From an uncultured Aquimarina sp. (GTDB lineage Bacteria > Bacteroidota > Bacteroidia > Flavobacteriales > Flavobacteriaceae): DNA of 64,000 nucleotides. The notes beneath the pieces are model-generated. The model ran no database searches. It was given only the letters and a program-made list of their open reading frames with translations, and was not told where the DNA came from. Position 1 is the first letter of the stretch. Every line of letters begins with the position of its first letter. A program made the translations under genes and the position numbers. Where the stretch lies: the NCBI GenBank assembly GCA_947503835.1, contig CANNFM010000012.1, positions 147,995 to 211,994 on the forward strand, in the 5' to 3' direction. Shown in pieces: positions 7,773 to 16,606 of the stretch.

Positions 7773-8618
7773 GCTCGCTGTAGGGATTACCAAAAATGGT
7801 ATCGTTGCCCTAAAGCCTACTTTTTTTACCACTGATGCATGGGTCATGCTTTCTATTAAACTATATCTATAGCGCAACATAGTTAACATATTAATATTCA
7901 TTTTGTCTATAAACGTATTGATTACTTCGGCTTTATGATTAAACTGTGACACCCAGTGTACACTATATTCAAAACCCTTAAAGTGTTCCTTGAGTTTCTT
8001 AAAATTATGCTCTTGTACTTCATCCAATTTTTCGTCTTCATGAATATGCATAATTCTGATATTTGAATCAAATAAAGATACTATCTCCAAAAGCGGGGTT
8101 AATTCTTCTTTACTATAAAACCGTCTAAAATCTGTAGCAAAAGCAATCTCTACAGGCTTTTCAAAATCAAACTCATTAGGAACAGAGAGCACAGGACAAC
8201 TTTTGATTTTCTGAATTACTTTTACCGTATTGCTTCCTATAAAGATTTCTTTAATTCCACTTGCTCCTTTTGTTCCCATAACTACCAGATCTATATCGTT
8301 GCTTTTGATCTTTTTATTTATGGTTTCTGACAAATCTTTGGAAACCGAAATGGTTTCAAACGTATGATTAAATTCATCTGTATCTCTTACAATAGCATGA
8401 AAAGTCTCGGTTAGTTTGTCTTGTGACTCATTACTCAATTGTTGATACAATAGATCCCCTTTGGTGGTATCTATTCTACTAGTCAAAACCGGAGTATTTA
8501 CATCAAAGGTATTCAAGATATAAAACTGGCAGTCCTGATTTTGGAATAAGCGCGTAGCATAGAAAAGTGCACTATATGCATTATCCGAAAAATCTGTAGG
8601 AACAAGTATTCGTTTCAT
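7770..8618 (-). CDS. Universal stress protein, tandem UspA domains
   Basis: 282 aa with two Usp domains. The first carries the ATP-binding motif GTKGASGIKEIFIGSNT. Its N-terminal half is close to the truncated neighbour at 8647-9123 (both MKxILVPTDFSDNAYSAL, YATRLF, SIVRDT/AIVRDT), pointing to a local duplication. The gap to that neighbour is 28 bp, so the two probably share the promoter at 9181. Role as for other family members: survival under low oxygen or energy stress, inferred from its promoter and company. Confidence 0.92.
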   Translation of the reverse strand: MKRILVPTDFSDNAYSALFYATRLFQNQDCQFYILNTFDVNTPVLTSRIDTTKGDLLYQQLSNESQDKLTETFHAIVRDTDEFNHTFETISVSKDLSETINKKIKSNDIDLVVMGTKGASGIKEIFIGSNTVKVIQKIKSCPVLSVPNEFDFEKPVEIAFATDFRRFYSKEELTPLLEIVSLFDSNIRIMHIHEDEKLDEVQEHNFKKLKEHFKGFEYSVHWVSQFNHKAEVINTFIDKMNINMLTMLRYRYSLIESMTHASVVKKVGFRATIPFLVIPTAS

Positions 8619-8646
8619 TGCTTTTGATTTTAATTAGTTAATGTTG

Positions 8647-9123
8647 TTACATAGAATGTTCTTTAGAAATAGTAGCCTTAAGAGGTTCTTCGAAATTAAA
8701 TTCATCAGGCACTGCAAGTACCGGGCAGCACTTAATTTTTTGAATTACATTAGAAGTAGTACTACCTATAAAAAACCCTTTGGCTCCTGTAGCTCCTTTG
8801 GTACCCATTACTATAAGATCTATGCCTTTATCTTTGACTGTTTTTTCTATAGTTTCTAGTAATTTTTCTGTAGTTGAAATACTCTCGAAAGAATGATCAT
8901 AATCTTCGGTATCCCTCACTATGGAATGTAGTATTTCTGTTAACTTTTCTTTGGATTCATTGATTAATTGCGAATCTCCATGACCAGATATAATTGCTGG
9001 ATCTGGATCTAGAGTATTCAAAATAAGAAATCGACATGGTTCATTCTTAAAAAGGCGTGTAGCATAATAAAGAGCGCTATAAGCATTATCCGAAAAATCG
9101 GTTGGTACCAGTATGTTTTTCAT
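8647..9123 (-). CDS. Single-domain universal stress protein, lacks the second Usp domain of its paralogues
   Basis: 158 aa, against 279-283 for the seven other Usp proteins here. Residues 1-140 are a complete Usp domain with GTKGATGAKGFFIGSTT as the nucleotide motif. The end (FNFEEPLKATISKEHSM) stops just after the linker where the second domain begins in paralogues. This looks like a tandem duplicate of the adjacent 7770-8618 gene that lost its second half; one-domain Usp proteins are normal elsewhere, so it may be functional. FNR-like box at 9181-9192. Confidence 0.88.
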   Translation of the reverse strand: MKNILVPTDFSDNAYSALYYATRLFKNEPCRFLILNTLDPDPAIISGHGDSQLINESKEKLTEILHSIVRDTEDYDHSFESISTTEKLLETIEKTVKDKGIDLIVMGTKGATGAKGFFIGSTTSNVIQKIKCCPVLAVPDEFNFEEPLKATISKEHSM

Positions 9124-9149
9124 GATCTTAGTTTTATAAATTATGTAGA

Positions 9150-9192
9150 CAAAACTAGTTTCAAAACATGACTAATACTATGACAATTCTCA
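9150..9192 (-). promoter_or_regulatory. FNR-like promoter of the usp gene at 8647-9123
   Basis: TGACAATTCTCA at 9181-9192 (one half-site degenerate), 23 bp, then a perfect TAGTTTTG at 9157-9150 on the minus strand. The box includes the stop codon of the upstream usp gene. Confidence 0.68.
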
Positions 9193-10038
9193 GTTATCTG
9201 AAGGAATAACCAAAAAAGGAATGGAGGTATGAAATGTAAGTTTTTTGATCACTGCTTCTCTGGTTAATCGCTCAATAAAACTATGTTCATAATTGATCAT
9301 TACCAGAATATCTATATCTAGTTCTTCTATGAATGCCTGGATAGCCTTTTCTAAAGTAGAGAAATCTTGAATTACATGAAAGTCGTGTTTCACAGTTTTA
9401 AAATACTGTTCTAATGCGCTAGAATTATAATGCTGAACTTTATTTAGTTGGGGCTTATCATATACGTGCACCATTCTTACAGTTGCATTCTGACTCTTAG
9501 CGAGATTAACTATGGGTTTTATTTCGGATTTATAATACAATCTTTCGAAATTTGTTGCAAAGGCAATTGCTGAAATTTCTTTAAAAAATGATTCATCTGG
9601 AACCACCAAAATTGGACAATCATCAATATTTCTTATCACTTTTTGTGTATTACTGCCTAGAAAAATTTCTTTAGCTCCCGTAGCGCCTTTTGTACCTATA
9701 ATAATCAAATCAAAATGATCATTTTCAACCACTTCTTCCATTATTTTGATGAATTTTCCTGATTTTGAAATGGTCTTAAAAACATGAGCAGGATCTGGTG
9801 TAGCATTACTAATATCGTCTAGTATCATTTTTAATCCTTCTAGGGAATCTTCTTTAATGATATCATATAAACGCCCCACCTTTTGAGAGCTTTGAGTGGT
9901 TAACAATTGTATTGGTTTTAATTCATGCGTATTTAAAATATGAAACTCACAAGAGATATCCTTATACAGCTCCATGGCATATAATATGGTATTCCATGCA
10001 TTATCAGAAAAATCGGTCGGAATCAGAATTCGTTTCAT
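9190..10038 (-). CDS. Universal stress protein, tandem UspA domains
   Basis: 282 aa, two Usp domains, ATP motif GTKGATGAKEIFLGSNT in the first. Starts MKRILIPTDFSDNAWNTILYAMELY. Third gene of a leftward run beginning at 11788, with gaps of 19 and 27 bp to its upstream members, so probably cotranscribed from the FNR-like box at 11847. Its stop codon lies inside the FNR-like box of the next usp gene. Confidence 0.92.
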   Translation of the reverse strand: MKRILIPTDFSDNAWNTILYAMELYKDISCEFHILNTHELKPIQLLTTQSSQKVGRLYDIIKEDSLEGLKMILDDISNATPDPAHVFKTISKSGKFIKIMEEVVENDHFDLIIIGTKGATGAKEIFLGSNTQKVIRNIDDCPILVVPDESFFKEISAIAFATNFERLYYKSEIKPIVNLAKSQNATVRMVHVYDKPQLNKVQHYNSSALEQYFKTVKHDFHVIQDFSTLEKAIQAFIEELDIDILVMINYEHSFIERLTREAVIKKLTFHTSIPFLVIPSDN

Positions 10039-10065
10039 TTGTTTTGCTTTTTTTATTATTTCAGA

Positions 10066-10917
10066 CTAATGCATCTTCTTTTCTGAAGGAATGACTAGAA
10101 ATGGAATATTAGTATGGTATGCGATCTGATTGATTACAGGTTTAAAAAGAAGGTTTTCAAAAAATGAGTGCTTATTATGGATCATGATCAATAAATTAAT
10201 TTTATATTTTTTCTGAAAATCCTCTACAGCCTCTAATACGTCTACCCCCTCTGCCATATGAAACACATGAGCATTTCCTTTAAAATACTCATCCAAAAAG
10301 TTCTTGACTTTTTCTTGTTTATCATTTAATGGAACTCCGTAGTATGCATTTAAAATATTAAGCCGGCATACATGCTTATCGCAGATCTCCTTCACAAAAG
10401 GTAAAAAAGGATTATTTGTACTAAGGTTATAATCTGTAGGAAATAATATATCCTTTGGCTCTTCATAGTCAAATCCAGAAGGAACTGCCATCACAGGACA
10501 TTTCACCTTTTTAATAGTATACATGGTATGCGTACCAATAAAAACTTCTTTGGCACCCGTAGCTCCTTTGGTTCCCATGACCAAAAGATCAATATTGTAT
10601 TTATCTATAACTTCTTTAACCTCTCCTATTAAGGTGTTAAAAGCCGATAATCTCACAAACTCATGTTTCGGGTTATTAAACTCTTTTTTGATCCTTTCTT
10701 CTGTTGCCTCTATTTCTCTTTTCGAATTCATCAAGGCTACGTCTTCTAAACCATAAGGCATAGGCGTTTCTACAAGATATCCCACATTATAAGAAACCGG
10801 AGTAAATGTGTTTAACAAATAAAAAGTAGTGTGATCCTGTTTAAAAAAATGCATTGCATATCTAATCGCATTGTATGCATTCTCTGAAAAATCGGTGGGT
10901 AATAGTATGCGTTTCAT
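10066..10917 (-). CDS. Universal stress protein, tandem UspA domains
   Basis: 283 aa with the standard two-domain layout. The first domain has GTKGATGAKEVFIGTHT, which keeps the G-x2-G-x9-G-T pattern; the second domain, from about FPTDYNLS, lacks it. In the middle of the usp run from 11788 to 9190. Sequence divergence from its neighbours is large outside the N-terminal PTDFSENAYNAI stretch, so the cluster is an old expansion rather than a fresh duplication, the 8647 pair apart. Confidence 0.92.
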   Translation of the reverse strand: MKRILLPTDFSENAYNAIRYAMHFFKQDHTTFYLLNTFTPVSYNVGYLVETPMPYGLEDVALMNSKREIEATEERIKKEFNNPKHEFVRLSAFNTLIGEVKEVIDKYNIDLLVMGTKGATGAKEVFIGTHTMYTIKKVKCPVMAVPSGFDYEEPKDILFPTDYNLSTNNPFLPFVKEICDKHVCRLNILNAYYGVPLNDKQEKVKNFLDEYFKGNAHVFHMAEGVDVLEAVEDFQKKYKINLLIMIHNKHSFFENLLFKPVINQIAYHTNIPFLVIPSEKKMH

Positions 10918-10936
10918 TTCTTTATATTTAATATTC

Positions 10937-11788
10937 TTAATAGCGTTGTAAATTTTGCATGACTAAAAAAGGGATCCTGATATGCAATCCTATTTTATCA
11001 ATGGTAGATTGATATAGTATACTTTCTAAATAAGAATGTCTGGAATTTATCATGACCAAAAAATCTATTTCATGCTTCTGTATAAAAGTATTTATAGCAC
11101 TTGTAAGATCTTCTGCTTCTACGGTATGAAACACAAATTCTGATTCTGATAATCCAGCAGACAAAAAATTCTTATTATCTTCTTGTCTAATAGAAAGCTT
11201 ATCAAATTTTGAAATATATAAAAAGTCAATCCTAGATCTGAAACTCTTAATCAAGGTGTATAATAACTTTAGTTCTCTTCGTTTAAAAGGTAATAGATAA
11301 TCTGTGGGGAATAAAACTTTTTTGGGTTGTTGCGTATAAGAATAACCACTTGGGATAGCTAAAACCGGGCATTTTACATATTTAAGTACCTGCAGTGTAT
11401 TACTTCCAAAACTTAGGTTTCGATCGTTTCTCTTACCTTTGGTGCCCATAACCACGATATCTATATTTTCCTTATCAACCAGATCATTGACCTCATCTAT
11501 CAGGGTTCCAAATGCAGATTGTATTTTATATTCATGCCTGGGGTTAGGAGATATTTGATGTATTTCTTCTAGTATTTTAGTTAATTGATCCTCTGAATTT
11601 TTATGCACCGTTTCTTTTAATTCATCAAAAACCTCTCGAGAAACTAAGGTATTATGATCGTATACTTCATCTGCATAAGCGTGTATGATAAAAAATTCAC
11701 TTTGTTCATATTTAAAAAGTTCAACGGCGTAGCGTATAGCATTCATTGCATTTTCCGAAAAATCTGTTGGGATTACTATTTTTCTCAT
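10937..11788 (-). CDS. Universal stress protein, tandem UspA domains, first gene of usp operon
   Basis: 283 aa. N-terminus MRKIVIPTDFSENAMNAIRY is typical. The nucleotide motif is altered: GTKGKRNDRNLSFGSNT keeps the Gly spacing roughly but replaces A-T/S-G with KRN, so ATP binding may be changed. First gene of the usp operon, read from an FNR-like box at 11847-11858 that sits back to back with the box of ccoI at 11872-11883. Confidence 0.9.
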   Translation of the reverse strand: MRKIVIPTDFSENAMNAIRYAVELFKYEQSEFFIIHAYADEVYDHNTLVSREVFDELKETVHKNSEDQLTKILEEIHQISPNPRHEYKIQSAFGTLIDEVNDLVDKENIDIVVMGTKGKRNDRNLSFGSNTLQVLKYVKCPVLAIPSGYSYTQQPKKVLFPTDYLLPFKRRELKLLYTLIKSFRSRIDFLYISKFDKLSIRQEDNKNFLSAGLSESEFVFHTVEAEDLTSAINTFIQKHEIDFLVMINSRHSYLESILYQSTIDKIGLHIRIPFLVMQNLQRY

Positions 11789-11815
11789 CGCTTAGCTGTT
11801 TTGATGTGTCATGCT

Positions 11816-11858
11816 CAAAACTATATAATGACAAGATGAGAAACTATGATTTTTGTCA
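11816..11858 (-). promoter_or_regulatory. FNR-like promoter of the usp operon at 11788
   Basis: TGATTTTTGTCA at 11847-11858, 23 bp, then a perfect TAGTTTTG at 11823-11816 on the minus strand. Box centres of this and the divergent ccoI site are 25 bp apart. Confidence 0.75.
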
Positions 11859-11871
11859 GTTGAGCAGACTA

Positions 11872-11914
11872 TGACATTTATCATATGATATAACGTGCTA
11901 CTTTTTAAATTTTG
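11872..11914 (+). promoter_or_regulatory. FNR-like promoter of ccoI
   Basis: TGACATTTATCA at 11872-11883, 23 bp, then AAATTTTG at 11907-11914 (TAAATTTTG if one more base is counted). Divergent from the usp operon promoter. Confidence 0.7.
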
Positions 11915-11933
11915 TGTCAAATGAACTAAAGCT

Positions 11934-14318
11934 ATGACAACATCCTCTTGTTTCCATTGTGGAAACGATTGCGGTAAAACGATCATTGATTATGACCAAA
12001 AAACATTCTGCTGTAATGGGTGCAAAACTGTATATGATATTTTTTCGTCTCATGATTTATCCTGTTATTACGATCTACAGTCTGCTCCTGGGGCCATTCC
12101 TGAAGAAATTGAAGGAAAGTACGATTATCTCGATACTGCTACTATTGCTGAAAAATTAATTGAATTTGATGACGGAAATACTCAAATCATCACATTTTAT
12201 ATTCCTCATATACACTGTAGCTCATGTATCTGGATTTTAGAAAACCTGAATAAGCTTCAACCGGGAATTAGTACTTCTCAAGTTAATTTTCCAAAAAAAA
12301 CAGTCCGTATTACTTTTAATACAGAAAAAACCTCTCTTAAAGATATAGCTGTATTATTAAGTTCTATTTCTTATGACCCTTACATTAGTCTTGAAGATTA
12401 TTCAACAGGAAAAAAAGAGATTAATCGAAGCCTCATTTATAAATTGGGTATTGCGGGTTTTGCTTTTGGTAATGTGATGTTTTTATCCTTTCCAGAATAT
12501 TTTGAAGTATCAGAATATTGGTTAGAGCAATACAAACATATTTTTCGTTGGTTGATGTTTGCTTTTTCATTACCTGTTGTATTGTATGCAGCGCAAGATT
12601 ATTTTGTTTCGGCATATAAAGGGTTACGATCAAAAATATTGAATATTGATATTCCAATTGCTTTAGGAATCTTAGTCCTATTTTTAAGAAGTACCGCAGA
12701 AATTATTTTTGACTGGGGTACTGGTTTCTTTGATAGTCTTACAGGATTGGTATTCTTTTTATTATTAGGAAAGTTTTTTCAGCAAAAAACCTATTCATTT
12801 TTGTCTTTTGAGAGAGATTACAAATCGTATTTTCCAATTGCAGTAACCAAAATTTCGGGTAAAAAATATAAAAAAGAAGAAACCATACAGGTCTATGATA
12901 TTAAAAAAGGAGATCGATTGCTCATTCGAAATGAAGAGTTAATTCCCGTTGATGCTATTCTCATACAAGGCAATGCTCAAATTGATTATAGCTTTGTTAC
13001 TGGCGAAAGTGAATCTGTTGTCAAAAAATCTGGTGATAAACTTTTTGCAGGAGGGCGACAACAGTATGGAGCAATTGAAATCGAGGCTCTAAAATCGGTA
13101 GAACAAAGTTATCTTACTCAATTATGGAGTAACGATGTGTTTAACAAAGATAAATCAACATCTTTTACAAATCTAACTGATACGATTAGTAAATATTTTA
13201 CGATTATCATATTATGCATTGCTATACTAGCTACCTCTTTTTGGTTATTAATAGATGCAACAAAAGCCATTAATGTATTTACTGCAGTACTTATTATCGC
13301 TTGTCCTTGTGCATTAGCATTGGCTAGACCTTTTGCTCTAGGCAATACGCTTAGAATTTTTGGTAAGAACAAATTCTATCTTAAAAATGCAGATGTAATT
13401 GAAAAATTGGCTCTAACTGATACTATAATTTTCGACAAAACAGGTACCATAACGACTAATAAAAAAAGTAAGATCGAATACCAAGGCATGGAACTTACGT
13501 ACGAAGAAGAATCCCTGTTAAAAAATACGCTTCGTTCCTCAAACCATCCTTTGAGTAGAGCTCTTTATGATGTGCTAGCAGAATACAATATCCAAACATT
13601 AGACGACTATAAGGAGTATGTTGGAAAAGGAATTGAAGCCAAGTCGGCAAAAAATGTAATCAAAATAGGGTCATCAAGCTTCGCAGGAAACGGAAAAACT
13701 TTAGGAGCATTAAATACATCTGTACATATTACTACCAATGATATATATAAAGGCCAATACGTTTTTTATAACCAATATCGAAATGGAGTAAAGCAGGTAT
13801 TTGACGACTTATCAAAAGTATATAACCTCTCTATCCTATCCGGTGACAATGAAGGTGAAAAAGCATATCTCAAACAAGTACTCCCTAAAAATACTTCTCT
13901 ACAATTCAATCAAAAACCTGAAAACAAGCTAGAATACATCAAATCAATACAACAAAAGGATCAAAAAGTAGTCATGATAGGTGATGGACTTAATGATGCG
14001 GGCGCTTTGGCTCAAAGCGATGTTGGTATTGCTATTTCAGAAAATGTAAATGTATTTTCTCCAGCATGCGATGCCATTTTGGATGCCACAAAATTTGATG
14101 ATATTTCTACCTATCTTACCATATCCAAAAAGGCAATACAGATTATCAAATCAAGTTTTGTCTTATCGTTTTTATATAATCTTATAGGGTTATATTTTGC
14201 AGTTACTGGTCAATTATCACCAATTATTGCGGCAATATTGATGCCTTTAAGTTCTATATCCATAGTTGCATATGTTACAATACTAACCAATGGGTTGGGT
14301 AGAAAATTAAATCCTTGA
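11934..14318 (+). CDS. ccoI: Copper-transporting P1B-type ATPase for cbb3 oxidase assembly (CcoI/FixI)
   Basis: Inner-membrane ATPase that moves copper for insertion into the CuB site of cbb3 oxidase. At 794 aa it begins with a Cys-rich segment (CFHCGNDC, FCCNGC; residues 6-30), then an HMA domain with HCSSC (Cys95, Cys98), membrane helices, TGES actuator loop, ACPCALALA metal site near residue 457, DKTGT phosphorylation site near 500, a HPLS motif and GDGLNDAGAL. The N-terminal Cys-rich module plus HMA is typical of CcoI rather than CopA. It is followed 3 bp later by a pdxH-like gene. It has an FNR-like promoter, as do the cbb3 genes. Confidence 0.93.
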   Translation: MTTSSCFHCGNDCGKTIIDYDQKTFCCNGCKTVYDIFSSHDLSCYYDLQSAPGAIPEEIEGKYDYLDTATIAEKLIEFDDGNTQIITFYIPHIHCSSCIWILENLNKLQPGISTSQVNFPKKTVRITFNTEKTSLKDIAVLLSSISYDPYISLEDYSTGKKEINRSLIYKLGIAGFAFGNVMFLSFPEYFEVSEYWLEQYKHIFRWLMFAFSLPVVLYAAQDYFVSAYKGLRSKILNIDIPIALGILVLFLRSTAEIIFDWGTGFFDSLTGLVFFLLLGKFFQQKTYSFLSFERDYKSYFPIAVTKISGKKYKKEETIQVYDIKKGDRLLIRNEELIPVDAILIQGNAQIDYSFVTGESESVVKKSGDKLFAGGRQQYGAIEIEALKSVEQSYLTQLWSNDVFNKDKSTSFTNLTDTISKYFTIIILCIAILATSFWLLIDATKAINVFTAVLIIACPCALALARPFALGNTLRIFGKNKFYLKNADVIEKLALTDTIIFDKTGTITTNKKSKIEYQGMELTYEEESLLKNTLRSSNHPLSRALYDVLAEYNIQTLDDYKEYVGKGIEAKSAKNVIKIGSSSFAGNGKTLGALNTSVHITTNDIYKGQYVFYNQYRNGVKQVFDDLSKVYNLSILSGDNEGEKAYLKQVLPKNTSLQFNQKPENKLEYIKSIQQKDQKVVMIGDGLNDAGALAQSDVGIAISENVNVFSPACDAILDATKFDDISTYLTISKKAIQIIKSSFVLSFLYNLIGLYFAVTGQLSPIIAAILMPLSSISIVAYVTILTNGLGRKLNP

Positions 14319-14321
14319 AAT

Positions 14322-14927
14322 ATGAGCACTGCAAATGATCATAACCCAATAGAACATTTCCAAAAGTGGTTTCACGAAGTTGATATTGCACATCCCGAAG
14401 ATGAGGCCAATACGATGTTATTATCGACAATAGGCTTAGATGGTTTTCCAAAAAGTAGAATTGTATTATTAAAGCGTTTCACCTGGGAAGGATTTATCTT
14501 TTTTACGAATTATAATAGTGAGAAAGGTAGAGCAATAGCTGAAAATGATAAAGTCTCTGCTTCTTTCCATTGGGAAAAATCTAAACGCGAAGTTCATATT
14601 ACGGGAAAAGCCGAAAAAATTGCAGAAAACTTGTCCGAAGGATACTTTGACTCTCGTCCTGAAGGCAGTAAACTAAGTGCTTGGGCATCTAATCAAAGTG
14701 AAGTAATTTCGTCCAGAAAAATTATTGAAGATCGCTTGAAGACTTTTGAAGCTAAGTTCAAGAATAAAAACATTCCAAAACCCGAATACTGGGGAGGATA
14801 TATGATTAAACCCAATCTAATAGAATTTACTGAACATGATCCTTTAATTGGTTTAAGTCAAATTACGAAATATAGACTTCAACCAGAGTATAATTGGTCA
14901 AAACAAATTTACTTTCAAAAGGGTTAA
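14322..14927 (+). CDS. Pyridoxamine 5'-phosphate oxidase (PdxH)-like, active-site RxH motif missing
   Basis: PdxH oxidises pyridoxamine/pyridoxine phosphate to PLP with FMN. Residues 1-165 match well: SRIVLLKRF, FFTNYNSEKG, FDSRPEGSKLSAWASNQS and PKPEYWGGY are FMN or dimer motifs. After IEF, however, the usual WQGxxxRLHDR, whose Arg and His bind substrate, is replaced by TEHDPLIGLSQ, and the ending is NWSKQIYFQKG instead of KIxRLAP. I looked for a frameshift and found none. It may be a redirected FMN protein or a weak oxidase. Cotranscribed with ccoI (3 bp gap). Confidence 0.75.
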   Translation: MSTANDHNPIEHFQKWFHEVDIAHPEDEANTMLLSTIGLDGFPKSRIVLLKRFTWEGFIFFTNYNSEKGRAIAENDKVSASFHWEKSKREVHITGKAEKIAENLSEGYFDSRPEGSKLSAWASNQSEVISSRKIIEDRLKTFEAKFKNKNIPKPEYWGGYMIKPNLIEFTEHDPLIGLSQITKYRLQPEYNWSKQIYFQKG

Positions 14928-15064
14928 TTTTCAGGGTAAGGAGAAAACAAATCCAATACCATTTGCACTATTTCAGTATTATAAAAAAAATAGGCAAGTA
15001 TCACTCCCAAACATATTATGAGGACCGCAGTAAGTATTTTTCTTCTCAAATTAACTCTATTCAT
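14924..15064 (-). CDS. Possible small single-pass membrane protein, 46 aa
   Basis: Read on the minus strand from an ATG at 15064 to a stop at 14924, overlapping the end of pdxH by 4 bp. The product begins MNRVNLRRKILTAVLIICLG, a basic N-terminus followed by one clear hydrophobic helix, then a short polar end. The convergent placement and composition look protein-like, but there is no strong ribosome-binding site and no homologue that I recognise. Treat as a candidate. Confidence 0.4.
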   Translation of the reverse strand: MNRVNLRRKILTAVLIICLGVILAYFFYNTEIVQMVLDLFSPYPEN

Positions 15065-15126
15065 TGCCTAAAAATTTAAGAGGTTAAAACATCTGCAAAA
15101 CTCTTAAAGAAATACTAAAAAAAAAC

Positions 15127-15169
15127 TGACATATATCATATTATTCGTAAATTAATAGGGTAACATTTG
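15127..15169 (+). promoter_or_regulatory. FNR-like promoter of the porin-nap operon
   Basis: TGACATATATCA at 15127-15138, 23 bp, then AACATTTG at 15162-15169 (preceded by T, giving TAACATTTG). Same one-base offset as ccoI. Confidence 0.7.
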
Positions 15170-15196
15170 TAGTCATTAATTCATATTTAACCATCT

Positions 15197-16480
15197 ATGA
15201 AACTCATTAGACTAAGTATTGCACTATTCTTCACCTTATTTTTTATAAATATCAATGCTCAGTTAACTATTGACGCCGATCTTAGGTCGCGATTCGAATA
15301 TCGGCATGGTTTTAACAACTTGTTTCCTGATGACGCCGATCCAGCAGCATTTGTTACCCAACGTTCACGACTCAATTTTGGATACGAACAAGAAAGACTA
15401 AAGTTATTCATGAGTGTGCAGGATGTAAGTACTTGGGGCGATACGCGTCAAATATTGCTCAATGATGGCAATGATTCTTTTTCGCTATTTCAGGCTTGGG
15501 GACAAATATTTCTTGATCAAAATTGGTCTCTCAAGGCAGGGCGACAGGTAATTTCATACGACGACCAACGTATTTTTGGAGGATTGGATTGGGCGATGCA
15601 AGGCCGTTTTCATGATGCGGCATTGATTAAGTATAAAAATGATACATTCAAAGCAGATATCGGAGCTGCTTTTAGTCAAGAAGGGCAACCCAATGAAGGA
15701 ACAGGATTTAACATCCAGGGATTCTTTACCTATAAAGCTATGCAATATGCATATCTCAAAAAGAACTGGGAAAAAAGTTCAGCTAGCTTTTTGTTTCTTA
15801 ATACCGGGTTTCAAAAATTTACAGGGGTTAACAATGATGAACCCGACGGGGCTTTCTACCGACAAACCGCTGGTTCTTATTTTACCTTTCCCATTAAAAA
15901 AGTCAATCTCGCTGGTAGCGCATACTACCAATTTGGAAAAGCAGATGCCGACACAGATCTAAGTGCGTATCAAGTCTCTTTAGAAGCCACATACAAGCCA
16001 GGAAAAATTTTATACGGTTTAGGAATCGAACTTTTAAGTGGTACCGACCAAGATGGCGATGACAAAAACAAATCTTTCTTCCCGCTATATGGTACCAACC
16101 ATAAATTCAACGGATATATGGATTATTTTTATGTAGGTAATCATGCCAATAATGTGGGATTAAATGATCTATATGCCAAATTTGTTTTTACAACCGGAGA
16201 GAAATCTAATCTACTTCTTAAAGGACATTATTTTATGGCCAATGCAGATATAACAGCCGACGAAGATAAATACCTAGGCACAGAAGTAGATGTGGTATTT
16301 AAACAACAAATCATAAAAAATGTAAAATTGAACATAGGGTATTCGCACATGTTTGCCTCAGAGAGTATGAGCTTGATTAAAGGAGGAAGGCCTCATGACA
16401 ATACCAATAACTGGGGTTGGGCTCAGCTGATTATTAACCCAAATCTTTTTACAACAGATTTCAAAAATAATGAAGAATAA
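15197..16480 (+). CDS. Outer-membrane beta-barrel porin, alginate-export-like family, linked to nitrate reduction
   Basis: 427 aa with a signal peptide (residues 1-21, cleavage after ININA). The mature part shows the alternating aromatic strands of a barrel and motifs of the alginate_exp group (DADLRSRFEYRHGF, TQRSRLNFGYE, LKAGRQVISYDDQRIFGGLDW). It ends in a strand-like TTDF segment. Lying directly upstream of napD-napA under the same FNR-like promoter, it probably lets nitrate, nitrite or another nap-linked solute across the outer membrane; the substrate is inferred from the operon only. Confidence 0.8.
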   Translation: MKLIRLSIALFFTLFFININAQLTIDADLRSRFEYRHGFNNLFPDDADPAAFVTQRSRLNFGYEQERLKLFMSVQDVSTWGDTRQILLNDGNDSFSLFQAWGQIFLDQNWSLKAGRQVISYDDQRIFGGLDWAMQGRFHDAALIKYKNDTFKADIGAAFSQEGQPNEGTGFNIQGFFTYKAMQYAYLKKNWEKSSASFLFLNTGFQKFTGVNNDEPDGAFYRQTAGSYFTFPIKKVNLAGSAYYQFGKADADTDLSAYQVSLEATYKPGKILYGLGIELLSGTDQDGDDKNKSFFPLYGTNHKFNGYMDYFYVGNHANNVGLNDLYAKFVFTTGEKSNLLLKGHYFMANADITADEDKYLGTEVDVVFKQQIIKNVKLNIGYSHMFASESMSLIKGGRPHDNTNNWGWAQLIINPNLFTTDFKNNEE

Positions 16481-16606
16481 TCCATATCTTAAATACATGT
16501 TTCTGAGACGATTGTCTTTGATAATCATACCCCATATGTTTTTCGAAGAAGGAGATAATAAATACTGATTCGCAATTAGACTACAAAAAGCTTTAAACCA
16601 AAAAAT

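Noticed and set aside
14800..14927. Frameshift as cause of the odd PdxH C-terminus
   Set aside because: Other frames of this stretch do not encode the missing RLHDR or RLAP motifs, so divergence rather than a simple frameshift is likely.
16485..16606. Second FNR-like promoter directly before napD
   Set aside because: TTTGATAATCATAC near 16518 looks like half of a box, but the TGA-N6-TCA spacing and the -7 element are missing.
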